Shown here: positions 1 through 5,534 of the stretch, one piece after another | How the letters are laid out: every line of letters starts with the position of its first letter | Numbering within the stretch: position 1 is the stretch's first letter | From: Gammaproteobacteria bacterium | GTDB taxonomy: Bacteria; Pseudomonadota; Gammaproteobacteria; Chromatiales; Chromatiaceae | Length of the DNA: 5,750 bases | Reading direction: 5' to 3' | NCBI GenBank assembly: GCA_019136395.1 | Contig: JAGVUH010000215.1 | Location: forward strand, 1 to 5,750 | Translations under genes and position numbers: made by a program | Notes under the pieces: generated by a model | Database searches by the model: none | The model's input: the letters and a program-made list of their open reading frames with translations, nothing else | Told to the model about the DNA's origin: nothing

Positions 1-70
1 CCGGGCCTGGTCGGCCCGCCGCACAGGCTGATCGATCGACCCAACTTCGGCGCCGAGGTCGGGCACACCG

Positions 71-76
71 ATTATA
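71..76 (-). promoter_or_regulatory. Possible -10 box of a leftward promoter
   Basis: The minus strand reads TATAAT, a perfect sigma-70 -10 hexamer. With an 18-nt spacer the upstream hexamer is GGAACA, matching TTGACA at only three of six positions, so the -35 is poor. If real, it would serve a gene starting beyond the left edge. No start codon with a ribosome binding site is visible downstream inside the window. Confidence 0.25.
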
Positions 77-303
77 GACACGATCACCAGAGGGTGTTCC
101 GCGCCGCGCCAGGCTCGGCCGTTACCAAAACAGGCATGAGTCGCCGATGGCGCCCGCTCATGGCTCGTTGGGGAGCGAGGCGGACCATGCCATTACGCGT
201 ATTCTTATCCCGCTGGGGGCATCTGACATCCTACTGCCCGCGGGACTCGCTCCCACTGCTCCACCCGGCAGAGGCCATCTTGCCACTCTCGGCCGGCCTG
301 ACA

Positions 304-392
304 AAATATGGGTTAGTTTCGCAATTTGGCCTGTTTAGCGAGCCCCGCAAATATGGGTTCGTTTCGCAATTTGCCCATTTTTGGCGAGACCA
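304..392. repeat. Two-copy 45-bp tandem repeat
   Basis: Two units start at 304 and 349, an exact 45-bp period. The first 28 bases of each unit match at 26 positions, differing at 315/360 (A/C) and 329/374 (G/C). The remaining part, ending in GGCGAG-like sequence, matches more loosely with a one-base shift. Each unit contains the near-palindrome GCAATTTGC. The second unit can also fold, with AAATATGGG at 349-357 opposite CCCATTTTT at 374-382 (eight of nine pairs). Because 45 is a multiple of three, the chance ORFs on both strands show repeated peptides such as NCETNPY. The repeat lies upstream of the HD-domain gene, but nothing shows that it regulates it. Confidence 0.8.
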
Positions 393-483
393 GTTCTTCA
401 GCGGCCCCATTCCCTGCCGTTGAGATCGACCGCCAAGACACGTCTTAAGCCTGGAACTGTCCTGCTGACCGCCGAGGAAACCC

Positions 484-1089
484 ATGGAAACTCCCTTGTC
501 TTCTTTCAATGCCGCCCTGGCCATGGCCGCCGAGGCCCATCGGGGGCAGATCCGCAAAGGCACCGCCAATGCCCTGGGACTGCCGTTGCCCTATATCACC
601 CACCCGGTGGCGGTAGCGACCCTGGTGCAGCGTTATGGCGGTGATGAGGACCAGATCATCGCCGCCCTGCTCCATGACGTGCTTGAGGATGGGGGACCGG
701 CCTGGCGCGAGCCCATCCGCGCCGCCTTCGGCGCTGGCGTGCTGGCCCTGGTGGAGTTCTGTACTGACGGGGTGCCTGATGCCGCTGGCCACAAGCCGCC
801 CTGGCGGGCGCGCAAGGAGGCCTATCTCGCCCACTTGCGGGCAACCACGGGGCCTGGCCTCTTGGTTTCGGCCTGCGACAAGCTGACCAACCTTCAGGCC
901 ATCCTGCTCGATCTGACCGAAATCGGAGAGTCCGTCTGGGAGCGTTTTACCGCCGGCAAGGAGGGTTCCCTCTGGTACTACGCCAGTCTGGTCGACGCCT
1001 TTGCTGGCCGGGTGCCGCCCCCTTTGGAGCGGGCCTTGCGCCGGGATCTGGTGGAGGTCCAGGCGATCAGTCGCGGGCGGAACGCCTAA
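484..1089 (+). CDS. Small HD-domain hydrolase, MESH1/SpoT-like
   Basis: This 201-residue protein has the metal-binding HD-domain pattern of the (p)ppGpp hydrolases of the RelA/SpoT superfamily, in particular the single-domain MESH1-type enzymes. Visible landmarks in order are AEAHRGQIRKG (about residues 16-26), the histidine of YITHP (H40), the HD pair and acidic residues of ALLHDVLED (H64, D65, E68, D69), and SACDKLTNL (D132, K133, N136), which corresponds to the LADKLxNL motif of the family. A GSLWYY segment near 161-166 also fits. In that family the enzyme removes the 3' pyrophosphate of ppGpp with Mn2+; the substrate here is inferred. There is no synthetase, TGS or ACT domain, and no signal peptide or membrane segment, so it should be cytosolic. 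The ATG is supported by GAGGA at 474-478 ending five bases upstream. It stands alone, with decayed DNA following its stop codon. It could act on another nucleotide. Confidence 0.88.
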   Translation: METPLSSFNAALAMAAEAHRGQIRKGTANALGLPLPYITHPVAVATLVQRYGGDEDQIIAALLHDVLEDGGPAWREPIRAAFGAGVLALVEFCTDGVPDAAGHKPPWRARKEAYLAHLRATTGPGLLVSACDKLTNLQAILLDLTEIGESVWERFTAGKEGSLWYYASLVDAFAGRVPPPLERALRRDLVEVQAISRGRNA

Positions 1090-1090
1090 G

Positions 1091-1306
1091 ACCTGGAAAG
1101 CGACCTCAAGTAAGCGCATCCAGGCCGCCGTGCGGCAAGAGCCCGACCTCAGCCGATGCTCCCTGGCGGTGCGGGTGTATGACTGGCTTCAATCGCATGG
1201 AAAAACAAAGGCCCTGCTCCTCAAGCTGACCGGCGACCAGCTCTACCTGCGCGAATACATCCGGCAAAACATCGCCGCCCCCAACCACCCCCTCATCCCC
1301 GCCTGA
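1091..1306 (+). pseudogene. ORF fragment, possible DUF4338-like N-terminal relic
   Basis: An open frame follows the HD-domain gene and ends at TGA 1304-1306. It has no credible start: the only ATG in frame lies inside the HD gene, and a GTG at 1130 has no ribosome binding site. Residues encoded at 1115-1189 (RIQAAVRQEPDLSRC, then a segment ending YDWL) align without gaps to residues 15-39 of the DUF4338-type protein starting at 5589, with 12 of 25 identical, including EPD, SR, L, R and DWL. After that the two diverge. I infer a decayed relative of that N-terminal helical region, but the match is short and the fragment could belong to another family. The remainder is a helical, Leu/Lys-rich segment I do not recognise. 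Confidence 0.35.
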
Positions 1307-1313
1307 CCGGGTA

Positions 1314-1412
1314 GTGATCCCGCAGCTCAAGCTCCTCCCCGACGGGCGTTACTACGAGGAACTCCACGCCCGCCTCACCTTCGCCTGTTTATACCGATTG
1401 AAATCGCCCTGA
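1314..1412 (+). other. Short open fragment, unidentified
   Basis: Starting at a GTG, 32 codons are open and end in TGA. The peptide begins VIPQLKLLPDGRYYEELHAR and looks protein-like in composition, with an amphipathic pattern, but I do not recognise it. There is no ribosome binding site. It lies just after the fragment ending at 1306, in a different frame, and may be part of the same decayed gene after a frameshift, or unrelated debris. Confidence 0.2.
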
Positions 1413-1421
1413 TCAACGGTT

Positions 1422-1517
1422 CTAACAATCATACCTGCCGGCGGGAGGGGCATCGGTCCGGAGTTCGTCCAGGGTGGAGGCGGTGAGGTTGCGCTTGGAC
1501 CAGCGTAGCAGGGTTCG
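1422..1517 (-). other. In-frame continuation past the DUF29 stop, unidentified
   Basis: Directly after the DUF29 stop codon the same frame remains open for 31 codons to TAG at 1422-1424. The peptide contains LLRWSKRNLTASTLDELR, which looks more like real protein than random sequence. DUF29 proteins normally end about where this one does, so I read this as a separate remnant rather than a lost C-terminus. It has no start codon or ribosome binding site of its own. Confidence 0.2.
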
Positions 1518-1982
1518 TCAGGTCATCATCGGCTGGCTGTGACCTGGAAAATAATCCGGCGCGAGCGCCTGCTCAAGGGAATAGGGACACAGCTCGGGCA
1601 CCATGACCATCTCACCATAGAGCGCGAATGATTTTTCGGCGGCTCTGCGGGCTTGCAGCCAGGCCTTCTCGTAGAGGTCTGGGGCATGATGTTTCAGGCT
1701 GGGTGTGGCGTCGATCCTCGCTTGCGCCTGATCCCGAAACTCGATGATCTCTTCCGCCCATTTGGTTCTTGGCGCGCGGGCCGGTGAGTACTCCAGTTTG
1801 AGTAAATGCAGCAGAATTTGCCGCAGCAGGGACTGTAAGGCGAGCTGTTGTTCTCGTCCCATGTCATCCAGTTCCTCGGCGATATGCTCCCGGTCGAGCT
1901 CGGCCCACCTGCCGGCACGCAGCAAGGCGGATTGTTCTTGTGTCCAGCGCAGAAAATCGGTTTCGTAAGTCTCAGCGATCAT
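1518..1982 (-). CDS. DUF29 family protein
   Basis: A 154-residue protein with the full DUF29 pattern. It starts with YETDFLRWTQEQSALLRAGR (residues 6-25), followed by LDREHIAEELDDMGREQQ (29-46), a leucine-rich helix SLLRQILLHLLKLEY (51-65), a W-x-x-x-I segment (75-79), the PSLK motif (94-97), an alanine-rich helix, and the C-terminal CPYSLEQAL-APDYF (132-145). Family length is about 140-160, so it looks complete. The function of DUF29 is unknown; such genes are common in cyanobacteria and proteobacteria, often in accessory DNA. I chose ATG 1982 because the family pattern begins right after it; the open frame extends 75 codons further upstream but that part overlaps the regulator gene and has no family character. 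The ribosome binding site is weak. A truncated regulator lies 46 bp upstream on the same strand. No membrane segment is predicted. Confidence 0.85.
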   Translation of the reverse strand: MIAETYETDFLRWTQEQSALLRAGRWAELDREHIAEELDDMGREQQLALQSLLRQILLHLLKLEYSPARAPRTKWAEEIIEFRDQAQARIDATPSLKHHAPDLYEKAWLQARRAAEKSFALYGEMVMVPELCPYSLEQALAPDYFPGHSQPMMT

Positions 1983-2028
1983 GGCAGGGCATCCGGCGTC
2001 GTTGGTTGCATCGCACGGTGGTCGACAT

Positions 2029-2328
2029 TTAGGTCGCCAGTCTACCCATCGCGATGTCTCGCACGCCATGATCGTCAACTGTTCGCAGATCTGGAATCGG
2101 CAGGTCATCAACGGGAGGCTGCGCAAGAAACAGGTAGCCAAAAGGGGCATGGGTGTGCTGGGCCCACTGCTGCGCCTGACGGAAAGTTGGTAAGGCTTCA
2201 CCTCCAACTTCCCACTCCATGATGCGCTCCGGTTTCGCGCCCAGTTTTTGCGCGAGTGCTGCGACGCTGAGGCCTGCGCGCTGCCGAGCCCAAACGAGCA
2301 TTTTCGGATTGATCAGGGCTTGTGCCAC
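2029..2328 (-). pseudogene. Truncated XRE-HTH/ImmA-IrrE type regulator (N-terminal part)
   Basis: The 99 encoded residues match the N-terminus of the large HTH plus ImmA/IrrE metallopeptidase proteins. An XRE-type helix-turn-helix covers about residues 18-58 (LSVAALAQKLGAKPERIMEW, then LPTFRQAQQWA), followed by the typical linker FGYLFLAQPPVDDLPIPDLR (63-82). In full-length relatives this linker leads into the peptidase domain with an HExxH zinc site, about 380 residues in all. Here the sequence turns unrelated after residue 83 and stops at TAA 2029, so the peptidase is missing. The start is GTG 2328; an in-frame TGA lies just upstream, and GAAGA gives a modest ribosome binding site. It could still make a DNA-binding HTH protein, as antitoxins do, but no partner toxin survives nearby. 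I consider it a gene remnant. Confidence 0.7.
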
Positions 2329-2423
2329 AGTTCTTCAATTGCCGTGTGGTGCGAGGCATTAGGTCAGCAAGTCCCCAGCGCCTCTCGTACGGCCAGGAAT
2401 ACGGGATGTTTTTCCTCAGTCAC
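2313..2423 (-). pseudogene. Broken small ORF overlapping the regulator start
   Basis: From GTG 2423 the frame encodes VTEEKHPVFLAVREALGTC, then TGA at 2364-2366, then TAIEELWHKP and a second TGA at 2313-2315. The second stop overlaps the start of the HTH gene by 16 bases, the overlap expected between translationally coupled genes. Both halves have protein-like composition and share one frame, so I read this as the tail of an upstream gene of the same operon, now interrupted by a stop and cut off at its 5' side. I do not recognise the family. Confidence 0.3.
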
Positions 2424-2525
2424 AGGCTTGGCCTAGATTCCAGGTGCAATCGGTGTATCGGACTCGCAACATCTGCCGCGGGGTAGGAGATCCCGCCGCT
2501 ACCAATACCGACCTGCTGCATGTAG

Positions 2526-2747
2526 CTATTCCAGCGCTGCCCAGCCGGGGTCAGCGACTGTCACCCTCATGACCTACCCCGGACCTGCGGCTCATGGCTC
2601 ATCCAGGGCGGCACCGACATCGCCCGCGTGGCCCGCATCCTCCGCCACGCCGACGTCAGGGTGACGGCCAAGGTCTATGCACACCTACGCACCGAAGATC
2701 TGGAAGGCGAACTCGAAGCGCTCACGCAACGTGCTACCGGTACCTAG
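2526..2747 (+). pseudogene. Tyrosine recombinase (phage integrase) C-terminal remnant
   Basis: An open stretch of 73 codons after TAG 2523-2525 encodes the end of a tyrosine recombinase. It has AGVSDCHPHDLPRTCGSWLI, then IARVARILRHADVRVTAKVYAHL and a short charged tail. HDL-RT is box II, ILRHAD carries the third conserved histidine, and the Y of KVYAHL is the DNA-cleaving tyrosine. In active enzymes box II reads HxLRHT; here the arginine position is proline (CCC), so the catalytic arginine is lost. About 250 residues of N-terminus and core are missing, and no start codon exists. The gene is therefore dead. It points towards tRNA-Val, whose 3' end lies 87 bp further on, which fits an integrase that once used that tRNA as its attachment site. 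Confidence 0.8.
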
Positions 2748-2771
2748 ATATCACGTTGATATATCACGTTG
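2748..2771. repeat. 11-bp direct repeat between integrase remnant and tRNA
   Basis: ATATCACGTTG occurs at 2748-2758 and again at 2761-2771, a 13-bp period, beginning right after the integrase stop codon. I saw no third copy in the window. Short direct repeats beside an attachment site can be arm-type recombinase binding sites, but two copies could also be a chance duplication. Confidence 0.6.
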
Positions 2772-2834
2772 GGATTTTGAGGCCCTGGAGACCCTGCTGG
2801 GCTTTATCCAGGTTATTGATTCGGGTGGGGAATT

Positions 2835-2909
2835 TGGTGGGCGATACTGGGATTGAACCAGTGACCCCTCCCGTGTGAAGGGAGTGCTCTCCCGCTGAGC
2901 TAATCGCCC
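2835..2909 (-). tRNA. tRNA-Val (anticodon CAC)
   Basis: The minus strand folds into a complete cloverleaf of 75 bases including an encoded CCA tail (2835-2837). The acceptor stem GGGCGAT pairs perfectly with ATCGCCC, the D stem is GCTC/GAGC, the anticodon stem CTCCC/GGGAG encloses the loop TTCACAC, and the T stem ACTGG/CCAGT encloses TTCAATC. The anticodon CAC reads the valine codon GUG. Its promoter lies immediately upstream. The 3' end faces the integrase remnant and island debris, consistent with use as an integration site. Confidence 0.97.
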
Positions 2910-2924
2910 GATCAAGAAGCGGCT

Positions 2925-2953
2925 ATTCTAGGGAGCGACCCCGAGGGCGTCAA
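2925..2953 (-). promoter_or_regulatory. Sigma-70 promoter of tRNA-Val
   Basis: On the minus strand TTGACG (2948-2953) is separated by 17 bases from TAGAAT (2925-2930). The hexamers match consensus at five of six positions each. The -10 box ends 15 bases before the first base of the tRNA, so transcription would begin a few bases upstream of the mature 5' end, as expected for a tRNA gene. Confidence 0.85.
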
Positions 2954-2999
2954 ATCAGGTTGCAGGCTGATAGTGCAGCGCATCCCGCGGCTGGGAGGG

Positions 3000-3080
3000 A
3001 AGCGCGGTGGCACCTCGTCATGCAACCCTTGCAAGGGGGTTTCTGAAATGCGAAGGGGTGAGCGAGGTGCTGCCGCGTTT
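3000..3080 (+). other. Long stem-loop (18-19 pairs) in intergenic DNA
   Basis: Bases 3000-3017 pair without a gap with 3063-3080. Of 18 positions, 15 are Watson-Crick and three (3002/3078, 3008/3072, 3009/3071) are G-U in plus-strand RNA; an extra U-G at 3018/3062 can follow. On the minus strand those positions become A-C mismatches, so a plus-strand RNA folds better. The 44-base interior contains the 12-bp palindrome CCCTTGCAAGGG (3026-3037) and a small AACCC/GGGTT stem (3024-3028 with 3037-3041). There is no U-tract, so it is not a simple terminator. It could be a miniature mobile repeat with inverted ends, a REP-like element or a structured RNA. No good plus-strand promoter is visible. Confidence 0.6.
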
Positions 3081-3170
3081 GGGGTGAAAACTCAAGGCCA
3101 GGGCTGATGGATCTTTGAAGAGGGTCCAGTCACCTCGACAGGTAGAGACCAGGGCCGGACAAGGCGGGGA

Positions 3171-3410
3171 TCAGGGGTTCAGCCGGTAGTGGTGAAAGGC
3201 CTCGTCATCGCGATAATGGACGTCGGTCCAGCACTTGGGCAGAGGCTCGCCGGAGCAGAACAAGAGATCGGCCTTGCGGAATTGCTCGGGGTCCTGGAGT
3301 TCCTCGCCGGCGTGGTAACGGCCGACCAGTACCTCGTGGAGGGGGTTGAACAGGTCGCGCAGCCCCAGCACCTCAACGAGCTTGCCGCTGGCTTTGTGTT
3401 TCAGAAACAT
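3171..3410 (-). CDS. Conserved small protein of unknown function (79 aa)
   Basis: The product is a 79-residue soluble, acidic-to-neutral protein starting MFLKHKASGKLVEVLGLRDL and continuing through a GRYHAGEELQDPEQF segment (about 31-45), a central CSGEPLPKCW segment (53-62) and an aromatic, His-rich end (HYRDDEAFHHYR). Two cysteines (53 and 61) are present, not in a metal-binding spacing I know. I do not recognise a characterised family and assign no function. The start is ATG 3410 rather than the adjacent GTG 3413: AGGAGG at 3417-3422 lies six bases from the ATG but only three from the GTG. It follows the BolA/IbaG-like gene by 88 bp on the same strand and could be read from the prfC promoter or from its own candidate promoter at 3454-3482. 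Confidence 0.8.
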   Translation of the reverse strand: MFLKHKASGKLVEVLGLRDLFNPLHEVLVGRYHAGEELQDPEQFRKADLLFCSGEPLPKCWTDVHYRDDEAFHHYRLNP

Positions 3411-3416
3411 CACGGT

Positions 3417-3422
3417 CCTCCT
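3417..3422 (-). promoter_or_regulatory. Strong ribosome binding site deciding the 79-aa gene's start
   Basis: A perfect AGGAGG on the minus strand. Its six-base distance to ATG 3410 favours that codon over GTG 3413, which sits directly before it. It is the strongest Shine-Dalgarno in the window and contrasts with the weak sites of prfC and the BolA-type gene. Confidence 0.8.
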
Positions 3423-3450
3423 CAGGGTTGGTTGTTGGTCGGTTCCTACA

Positions 3451-3465
3451 GCAAGTATGACTTGC
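3451..3465. promoter_or_regulatory. Operator-like dyad GCAAGT-N3-ACTTGC
   Basis: A perfect inverted repeat with 6-bp arms and a 3-bp spacer, 15 bp in all. It covers the candidate -10 box of the 79-aa gene, where a bound dimeric regulator would block RNA polymerase. No regulator is identified, and a dyad of this size can also arise by chance. Confidence 0.35.
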
Positions 3466-3482
3466 CGCGTGGGGAATGCCAG
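3454..3482 (-). promoter_or_regulatory. Candidate promoter of the 79-aa gene
   Basis: CTGGCA (3477-3482) and CATACT (3454-3459) are 17 bases apart on the minus strand, each matching four of six consensus positions. It lies between the BolA-type gene and the 79-aa gene and would give a leader of roughly 35-40 bases before the ATG. Confidence 0.35.
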
Positions 3483-3498
3483 GTTTTCAGGCCCCGAA

Positions 3499-3741
3499 TC
3501 ACCCGCCTTGCAGGGCGGCCTGTTCCGGGGTCAAAGTCTTGATGGACAGGGCATGGAGTTCGCCACTTTCGATCTGGGGTTTGACCGTGGCCATGACCAG
3601 GCGCTGCCGTTCAAGGGGGCTCTTGCCGACGAAGGCGGAGCTGATGACCAGGGCCTCGAAGTGGCTGCCGTCGCCGCTAACCTGGACCGCAGCATCGGGC
3701 AGGCCGGCACGGATAAGTTGGACTATCGCTTGGGTTTCCAT
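3499..3741 (-). CDS. ibaG: BolA/IbaG family protein
   Basis: An 80-residue BolA-fold protein. It has the family core VQVSGDGSHFEALVI (residues 19-33) with histidine H27, then FVGKSPLERQRLV (37-49), and the C-terminal ELHALSIKTLTPEQ motif (61-74) with H63. This arrangement is closest to IbaG, the BolA paralogue without a conserved cysteine. BolA-type proteins pair with monothiol glutaredoxins through a shared [2Fe-2S] cluster and act in iron-sulfur trafficking and stress or acid response in the cytoplasm. Length is typical. The ATG is the only sensible start, although the ribosome binding site is weak. It lies 57 bp behind prfC on the same strand, with no strong terminator between, so co-transcription is likely. 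In E. coli ibaG is next to murA, so this location differs; it may be a second paralogue. Confidence 0.87.
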   Translation of the reverse strand: METQAIVQLIRAGLPDAAVQVSGDGSHFEALVISSAFVGKSPLERQRLVMATVKPQIESGELHALSIKTLTPEQAALQGG

Positions 3742-3798
3742 GGTGATTCAGGGTCGGTGAAAAAGGGATGCAGGCCGGGGGCCCAGCCAGGTCAGGGG

Positions 3799-5379
<1,581 letters not shown>

Positions 5380-5424
5380 GCGGGGTCTGGTGGAGGTGAC
5401 GGTGCCTGGAGGCTAAGGCGGGGG

Positions 5425-5430
5425 ATTATA
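5425..5430 (-). promoter_or_regulatory. Probable -10 box of the prfC promoter
   Basis: A perfect TATAAT on the minus strand, 45 bases before the prfC ATG. No good -35 hexamer exists at 16-18 bases (GTCTAG, CGTCTA or CCGTCT). An 8-bp palindrome TAGGCCTA at 5442-5449 overlaps the spacer and -35 zone and might bind a factor. Confidence 0.5.
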
Positions 5431-5468
5431 ACCGGACCCGATAGGCCTAGACGGGGGCCGTCTCTGGT

Positions 5469-5493
5469 CGCGGGGCAACTTAACGTTGCCGCG
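5469..5493. other. Hairpin upstream of prfC promoter
   Basis: GGCAAC and GTTGCC enclose the loop TTAAC. Allowing a two-G bulge, the arms extend to CGCG on the left and CGCG on the right, nine pairs in total. Neither strand has a clear run of U after it, so a terminator role is weak. It could be an extragenic palindrome. Confidence 0.45.
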
Positions 5494-5500
5494 CCCTCTT

Positions 5501-5534
5501 TCACCCCCTCTCCCCGGCCCTCCCCCACCAGGGG
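5501..5534. repeat. One arm of a pyrimidine-rich extragenic palindrome, cut short
   Basis: The C/T-rich run ending CCCCCACCAGGGG resembles the widespread proteobacterial intergenic palindrome in which a CCCTCTCCCC arm is followed by a GGGGAGAGGG arm. Here only the left arm and the first four G of the right arm are present; from 5535 the sequence changes to CTGTCTATGGG. The comparison with the common repeat is from memory of such elements, not from a search. Confidence 0.45.

Larger units (their letters stand above)
1..483. other. Left-edge region without a convincing gene
   Basis: No reading frame here looks like a protein I recognise. Frame 1 on the plus strand stays open from the window edge to 423, but its translation is rich in R, P, W and S with no domain signature, and the open frames on both strands run through the tandem repeat at 304-392, so I read them as chance. 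What the stretch does hold is a TATAAT box on the minus strand at 71-76, the tandem repeat, and the ribosome binding site of the HD-domain gene at its right end. A gene outside the window to the left could be driven from here. Confidence 0.5.

Noticed and set aside
94..569. Open frames on both strands through the tandem repeat, with repeated NCETNPY or KYGFVSQF peptides
   Set aside because: The peptide repeats follow from the 45-bp DNA repeat. Neither frame has a ribosome binding site or a recognisable domain.
445..1119. 224-codon open frame opposite the HD-domain gene
   Set aside because: Its translation is rich in G, R, Q and P with no domain; the opposite strand carries a clear HD-domain protein.
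1395..1412. Possible second attachment site: minus strand GGGCGATTTCAATC resembles pieces of tRNA-Val
   Set aside because: Only an 8-base match to the tRNA 5' end and a 7-base match to the T loop, in the wrong order; chance is sufficient.
1388..1424. CRISPR-like repeat (ATTGAAAT-containing stretch)
   Set aside because: Only a single copy exists, with no spacer array and no cas gene nearby.
2478..2496. GCGGG/CCCGC hairpin between the regulator and the integrase remnant
   Set aside because: A 5-pair stem with a 9-base loop and no U-tract is common by chance at this GC content.
2594..2878. 94-codon plus-strand open frame over the integrase remnant and tRNA
   Set aside because: It is in the wrong frame: the integrase motifs are in another frame, and its end reads through the tRNA gene.
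3742..3798. Terminator between prfC and the BolA-type gene
   Set aside because: There is a five-T run on the minus strand, but the only hairpin before it is GGCC-CCC-GGCC, four pairs and too far from the T run.
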